Positions 57,242-62,649 of a DNA stretch of 62,649 nt are shown here, in pieces. The notes under the pieces were generated by a model. That model was not told the DNA's origin. It made no database searches and saw nothing but the letters and a program-made list of their open reading frames with translations. Numbering within the stretch: position 1 is the stretch's first letter; each line of letters opens with the position of its first letter. This stretch comes from Laetiporus sulphureus 93-53 (taxonomy: Eukaryota; Basidiomycota; Agaricomycetes; Polyporales; Laetiporaceae). The DNA lies in assembly GCF_001632365.1 (NCBI RefSeq), contig NW_024468531.1:164029-226677 (forward strand), in the 5' to 3' direction. The position numbers were made by a program, and so were the translations under genes.

Positions 57242-57967
57242 ATGGTGCGCGCTCCCGTACCTTTCCGGCTCGCTCAGGCGATGCGCGTCCGTCGTATGCC
57301 CGCGCAGCAGCAGCGTTTTGCCTCTAGCTCGTCGGGGAGCAGCGAGAAGGCTCAGGAGACGTTGGCAAAGGTACAGCAGTATGCTGGATCTGCTGTTGAG
57401 GTGGCCAGAAAGGTGTTGGGTCCTGTTGGAGAAAAGGCCGGGAATGCGCTTGGAAGTGAGTGGTGTTGATTCTGTTCGTTTTGCAATGATCCCGTCCTCG
57501 CTGTTCAGCTCATGACTGTCTGGCCAGACAGTCCAATAGAGATACTGGCGGTGTTCTGTGCGTTTTTGTAGTAGCGATTTGCTGATGCCGGAACCACAGC
57601 GTACCGGCAACCTATCCTATACAACCTGTCTGTCGCACGCGAATTCCTAAAACAAGTTTACGTCGCAGAACGTCTGCAGCCCCCGACATCCCTCAACTCA
57701 GTAGTCAACGCATACTCGACGCTTTGGTACCGTGCGGGAAAAGCGTCGTACTGGCGCGAACTACTACAGTCGGGCGAGTGGGCAAAGATCGGTGTGTATG
57801 CGGTTGAGGCGTACGGTATCTTCAAGGTGGGTGCTCCTGAGAGTGACGTCCACAGTGTACTAAAGCTGTCTCCGTGCATTCCTATCTATCAAATGATACG
57901 TTCGACGCTGCTATAGATCGGAGAGATGGTTGGTCGTAGGAGTCTGGTTGGCTACAAGGTGGAATAG
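57242..57967 (+). CDS. ATP20: Mitochondrial F1Fo ATP synthase subunit g
   Basis: Three exons give 163 aa: 57242-57455, 57600-57826 and 57917-57967. The N-terminus is an Arg/Gln-rich presequence (MVRAPVPFRLAQAMRVRRMP). It is followed by AQETLAKVQQYAGSAVEVAR and KVLGPVGEKAGNALG. Then come RQPILYNLSVAREFLKQVYV, STLWYRAGKASYWRELLQSG and EWAKIGVYAVEAYGIFKIGE. The last exon ends MVGRRSLVGYKVE, the conserved glycine-containing dimerisation end of subunit g. It sits in the membrane Fo part and helps form ATP synthase dimers that shape cristae. The length is slightly longer than the yeast subunit. Confidence 0.9.
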
Positions 57968-58236
57968 AGGGGCTTTCCATCGCATATTGTGCAGGGGCCG
58001 TCCTTCGTTTGAATGCTATGTGCCCTCCTGTAGAGTCGATAATCATAACGGATTCCCAAAACAGTATGATGGCGTGACGTCAAGCGGGAGTATGTGGCAA
58101 CAGTATCCGCTTGTGCCCCCACCTCAAAAGCCAGACCCCCCAATCCAACCACCGTATCTCCTCCTCTCCATATATCCCCGACCCTCTCGTCGACCAGGAC
58201 TTTCGTTAAAGTATCATACCTAACTCACGTCTCGCC

Positions 58237-60160
58237 ATGTCGAGCGACGGCCGCTCGCTATCGCGTGCGACTTCGGTTTCACGAGCAAGCAGACGCTCCT
58301 CGCTCTCTCGCACCCAGTCCTTGATCAAGAAGAATATCGCTCCGCATGATTTACGGCCCTCAGATATTCTCATCGAGCGCTTCACTGCGTGGAAAATTAT
58401 TGTGAATCAGCTCATCGCCTATTTCGAGGGCATCGCCGACATCCAGAACAATGTTGCTCGCGAGATGGCCAAACTCGCCGGCGTGATTCAGGTTCCGTTC
58501 CGCTCGGGCAATCAATTTTTAGGAGAGGGGGGTCTTCAGGTGCGTCGCACGATACAGCATAAGAGGCCTAGAACAGACAGTGGGTGCAGGACATATATTA
58601 CGGCATCCGAGACAAGACACGCGCTATCGCAGATGAGCAGGCAAATCTGGGGCGTACTGTGGAAGGCTCGATTGTGCAGCATCTCGAGAAGCTTCGCGTG
58701 GAGATCAAAGCGCATATTAAGGTGAGTCTGTGACGGAGTGATCGTCATCTCCTACTCACAGCGAAGGGTAGAATGTACAGAATGACACCGGAAAGCTCGC
58801 CACGGCAGTAGCAAAGGAGCGCGAGTTGTCTGCCAAGTTGGTCGGCGACTTGGGCACGAGCGTATCGATCTTAAAGAATACGCCGCTCCACATCACTCCA
58901 AGGAGCGATCCCTACGTCGCAAATCAGGTCGTCGCTCGACAGCTCGTCAAGCAAGTTCACACCGAGAACGCATTGCAGAAGTCTTTGCTTCTGACGCAGT
59001 CTTCTTCTGCTCTTTTTGAAGCGTCTTTGGTACAAGCTCTCCAATCAGCGTGGGGGACGTTCGCCGAGTGGCGGACACGCATGGACGACAGCATTCGCGA
59101 GATATGGGGCACGCTCGAGCACGACATGTCAAGTCTACCTCCTGATCGCGAGTGGATCGCGTTCGCCGCTCGAGAAGACCATCTAGTCGACCCGGAGACA
59201 CCGCTGCGCGATCCCCAGAACATCCACTACCCGTCCAAGGATGATCCGTCCGTCGTCGCTGTGCACACCGGACTGCTGGAACGCAAGAAACGATACACAC
59301 GCTCCTATCGGGAAGGCTACTATGTGCTGACGCCGGCTGGATTCCTGCACGAGTATGCGTCTTCAGATCCTGCACTCGTTGATAAGCCTATCTATAGTCT
59401 ATTCCTTCCCATGTGCACCCTCGGGCCACCGTCTGCACCGAGCGCGAAGAGTCACAAATTCCACATCGAGGAACGCACAGACGGCACAGGCTCGATCAAG
59501 ACTGGATCCTTGCGTGGTCTTACCAGCTCAATCACTGGCCGAGGCAGTGGAAGCGGACGGGCCTGGGCTTTCCGTGGGCGCTCGCACGAGGACATGATGG
59601 AGTGGTGGAATGACATTCGGATGTTATGTGCTAGGTATCTGGTCGCGAGCGAGCAGATGGAGCGCAGCGGTCCTGTGGCTGCAGCTGTTAGGGCGGCGGG
59701 ATATGCTAGCGAGGAAGAGATGGAGGAAGAGGAAGGGTCCAGCGTAGAAGAAGAACGAGAAGAAGAAGAACAATATGAGCAGGCTCCGGATATTGCTGAC
59801 GGAGACATGGACCAAACGGAGGTGCCGGAGCGTACGCGCGAGTCGAGAGAGCCCGTGTCCTATGAAATGAGGGAATATCCGGTGCGCATACAAACTTGAG
59901 ACAGAGTGAATAACGGGACTGATTCAATTGAGTAGACGGAGAAGAAACCTGCGACGAGTCCACCGCTGACGAATGGGGCCGCCGGGGTCGACAATACGCG
60001 CGGACCGAGCAAGCGGCAGTTGGAGAAAGCTCCGCAGGGGCGACATCCGAATGAGGTGTCCAACGGTGATGCTGAAGTGGGATCTATCGACAATGAATCA
60101 CCGGACAATGCCACTGCTGGACCGGCACCAGCGGAGAGTCGCTTTACTGAAGGCTTGTAA
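58237..60160 (+). CDS. SLM1: SLM1/SLM2-like PH-domain protein
   Basis: Four exons give 589 aa: 58237-58539, 58590-58721, 58772-59881 and 59936-60160. The Ser/Arg-rich N-terminus is followed by a helical, F-BAR-like region (ERFTAWKIIVNQLIAYFEGI, then NNVAREMAKLAGVIQVPF and RAIADEQANLGRTVEGSIVQ). A PH domain follows (HTGLLERKKRYTRSYREGYY, FHIEERTD, GRAWAFRGRSHEDMMEWWND). The C-terminus is acidic Glu-rich (EEEMEEEEGSSVEEEREEEE) with a final exon that ends RFTEGL. In yeast Slm1/2 bind PI(4,5)P2 and relay TORC2 signals to the plasma membrane and actin. The last exon is missed by a naive frame that stops at 59899. It joins at GTGCGC...GAGTAG and continues into TEKKPATSPPL. Confidence 0.88.
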
Positions 60161-60654
60161 CGTTACGATGTGTATGAAGTCTTGTGTTGCACGTCGAACT
60201 GACAATTAGGACAATTTTGTTATATCCTGTTACCCCTCTGAGTTACTTTATAGCAGAAGCCTTCCATAATGTTTAGTGTGTTTTGGTTAGCACAGTTATC
60301 GCCGGTTCTGACTATGGGCCAATACCGTTGACATTATACGAATACAGATTGGCATGTACGCGTTTGCAGACACGGTCCCTTTTTTTGACTTTTTCCCAGC
60401 TTGATGGCAGGCCGCAGCGCACTATGGCATCCAATGATTTGAAGCTATGCGAAGAGACAAAACGATACTTGGTATTTGGGTAGCTATCAGATCGGAGTGC
60501 AAGCTCATGTGTGGTCGCCATTTTAACAAAAACGGTATACTTGCAAGCAATTGATGCCATGTAGTATTTATACGTGCCTTTATCGGACACTGGATGCCGT
60601 TCTTCATTTCGAGTCGCACCGGAATACAAGGCAAGCCAGCAAGTGTAGGTAGAC
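60161..60654. other. 3' flank of SLM1, nothing recognisable
   Basis: No supported gene. It precedes the repeat-like end of the polymerase relic. Confidence 0.4.
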
Positions 60655-62150
60655 GGTGTTCAACAAGACAATCGACGACGTTTCTCGTCTCTGGACCACG
60701 TCATGGCTCTTGACCTCAGCAAATATTGGCGTTTCACGTTTACCCTGTCCAGCCATTCATTGTTTCGAATGGTCAACAATGATAGCTTCTGGCGACGTCC
60801 ACTGTCCGCTGTCCATATGCTACGCCGTCAAATCGCCTCCTTTAGCAAACGCGGCACCTTTGACACCCGTTTCAACCTGCCAGGTTCGATAGAAACCCTC
60901 GCATGGTCCACATGTGCACATGGATGATTATGCCTTGTAAGTTCGCTGTGTGATGATGTCCGAATCCAATGGTGCCCCTGGGAAGGCTTAAGTAGTAACG
61001 GGCTGAAATAGGTTCTTTGACGCCATCATGGTCTTGTTGACCGCAGACTTCTCCTTCAGTATTTTAGTCTCAGTCTCACATTCTCCGAGGCAGAACGGTG
61101 TTGATGTGCCCTTGATTTCAGATTTATCTACATCTCTAGCATAGCCACGATCAACGACAAGTTCGGGGCTATAACGCAGGGAATGAATACATACCGCAAA
61201 ATTTCATAAACCCATATCGAGTTCTCACCGAGCTTACGTTGCATTTCGTCTTGAGAAATAGAGACGGTCAGGAATGCCTCAGGAGAAATCAATTGCAACC
61301 GACCAAGGCTTATCATGCTGCAACTGTAAGATCAGCAAATTTATCAAATGTACGCATTCATGAGACATACAGGAGATCACCAACCGTTGAACTTTTAAGT
61401 ATCGTTCTCTTCTGCCATGGTTTTCCCCAATTGCCCGCCGAGAAAGAAGGGATATGGCATCACAAGAGGATTCCGAGCACGCATGTTGCCTAACCGACCT
61501 TCTGAAATGGGTCGGTTTGAGATAATTGGGTATCGCAGCAGTGTGGAGAATTTTCGAATTGGTGGGTTAACACTGTGATTCATTGAACGACCCCCGCGCA
61601 TGCCTGACTGTTTGGCTTCTTGTACGAGGCAATCAGCTATCTGATACATCAGAAGAATCATCATCGCTGTCACCAATCGCATCTCACTTTGGCCGAGAAT
61701 TTGTTCCTGGCGATACCCTTTAAAATCGGCCAGAATCAAAAAATAGAATCGATGCAGAGAATTTTGTAAAACTCACAGCTGAGGTCGTATAACCAAGCGT
61801 TCGATGAATGTCGCTTCCAATTTTGCCCATGAGCTCTACTGCGATGAACAGCAAGGTAGCGTCCTCGGTGATATCGCCATCATCTTTGCAACCGTAAAAT
61901 CTTGTCCGTTCGTCGCTTAAACCAGGCTCGGAGAGTCTCTAGCTCCCAGACGGACCTGTTCACACGCTGTGTAGAACGCGTCGCAGTCACAAAGCGCAAC
62001 AACGTGGTGTGGGTCCTTCTCGTCCAGGTTGTGAGACAGAAGATGTCGATATACGATGACTGGATTGAGATCGGTGAACTCTGACTCTCTCGCCTTGGCT
62101 TTGCCCTTCCATACCAACGAAACCAGTTTACTTTGTGCACCACTTGCCAT
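60655..62150 (-). pseudogene. DNA polymerase eta relic lacking the catalytic core
   Basis: Fragments appear in family order on the minus strand. An intact N-terminus (62150-61917) has NPVIVYRHLLSHN, VVALCDCDAFYTACEQVRLG. After an abrupt jump comes ELMGKIGSDIHRTLGYTTSA (about 61865-61775). Then GIARNKFSAK, ASYKKPNSQ, FLGGQLGKTMAEEND, DEMQRKLGENSIWVYEILR, KEKSAVNKTMMASKNL and GHHWIR follow, in shifting frames. Roughly 190 residues between the first and second pieces are missing, including the region of the DEAFFD-type catalytic motif. Several frames carry stops. The intact enzyme is the Y-family translesion polymerase that copies UV-damaged DNA; this copy cannot do that. The last ~300 bp match an inverted repeat at 39.26-39.53 kb. 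Confidence 0.82.
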
Positions 62151-62227
62151 TGCTGCGTATTAATAAGGTAGAATCAGAGCCCCACGCGGGCTTGAGCACG
62201 AACAAAACGCTCTGCTGTTACCTGCTC

Positions 62228-62649
62228 ATGGATCTTAAACCGCAACCACCATCTGCTTCGACAAGCGCCCGGGCTCCGTCCCCTGCGTCGTCCTCCTCCT
62301 ATGAAGACCCCTCCTCTCACCTCCCCAACTTCACCCTGGCTATCCGTCAGGCTCTCCGGCCGTGGCAAAATCAGGGACCATCTGATGCCTTGCACGACCT
62401 GGACTCCATCGTCGATGCCTTTTATGCGGTACAGCAGACCATGGTCATGGCTCTCATTAAGGCAAATGGGACAGCCGTGAAACTGGGCAACCCCCTCATG
62501 GAGAAACGCATGGCCACTGTGGTCGCCATCGCCAAATCCACTATCAAGCCTCCTGCACCTCCTGCACCCACCTCTTCAACCCCTGGACCTGACCTCACAG
62601 CGGCCCTCCAGGACCTTCGCTCCGCCCTCGACGCCAGGCTCGATGCCTT
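62228..62649 (+). CDS. Partial ORF, probable ORF1 of a second non-LTR element
   Basis: An ATG at 62228 (MDLKPQPPSASTSARAPSP) opens a frame that runs to the window edge without a stop (140 codons). The start is Ser/Pro-rich, the middle is helical (LHDLDSIVDAFYAVQQTMVM) and a Pro/Thr-rich linker precedes LTAALQDLRSALDARLDAL, a short coiled-coil-like segment. That layout resembles the gag-like ORF1 of fungal LINEs, such as the one at the left end of this window. There is no zinc knuckle in view, so this is inference. It starts 78 bp upstream of, and divergent from, the polymerase relic. Confidence 0.4.
   Translation, partial: MDLKPQPPSASTSARAPSPASSSSYEDPSSHLPNFTLAIRQALRPWQNQGPSDALHDLDSIVDAFYAVQQTMVMALIKANGTAVKLGNPLMEKRMATVVAIAKSTIKPPAPPAPTSSTPGPDLTAALQDLRSALDARLDA

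Overview
The window looks like nuclear DNA from a filamentous basidiomycete, probably an Agaricomycete. The genes carry many 47-75 nt GT-AG introns, and the conserved proteins read best against basidiomycete versions. Mobile-element debris and local duplications lie between the housekeeping genes. Gene models were spliced by eye; every intron listed keeps the reading frame, but none has transcript support.

Layout. 1-4.5 kb: a minus-strand non-LTR retrotransposon with an intact ORF1 and a broken EN-RT ORF2 that runs off the left edge. 5.6-8.4 kb: a frameshifted F-box/LRR-like gene and a decayed C2H2 zinc-finger gene. 9.9-11.5 kb: member A of an unrecognised nuclear-type gene family. 13.2-15.8 kb: a TVP38/TMEM64 Golgi membrane protein. 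17.1-19.7 kb: an 11-exon DHA2-like MFS transporter. 21.0-22.9 kb: about 212-bp and 525-bp tandem repeats in gene-poor DNA. 25.1-28.6 kb: members B and C of the A family, in tandem. 29.2-38.5 kb: a 3.3-kb block with an F-box gene, present twice as direct copies; copy 2 is intact and copy 1 is frameshifted. The block ends in a junction with D, a truncated C copy. 39.8-44.9 kb: PHO88/SND3, HSP10 with a candidate heat-shock element, and MUB1/SamB. 46.0-51.0 kb: a tandem pair of mitochondrial-type SDR genes, the second with a 217-bp MITE-like insertion upstream. 51.4-60.2 kb: a C2H2 plus Zn2Cys6 transcription factor, uricase, ATP synthase subunit g and a SLM1-like PH protein. 60.7-62.2 kb: a DNA polymerase eta relic lacking much of its catalytic core. 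62.2 kb to the edge: an open ORF that may be ORF1 of another retroelement.

The conserved genes do unrelated housekeeping jobs and do not look like a pathway cluster. The most novel item is the A-D family. Its members share a bipartite NLS-like pair of basic blocks, a short core split by an intron at the same codon and phase, and a C-terminal GTPA-containing tail. I cannot assign it to any named family. The region shows repeated local duplication followed by decay, seen in the F-box pair, the SDR pair, A-D and the polymerase eta relics.
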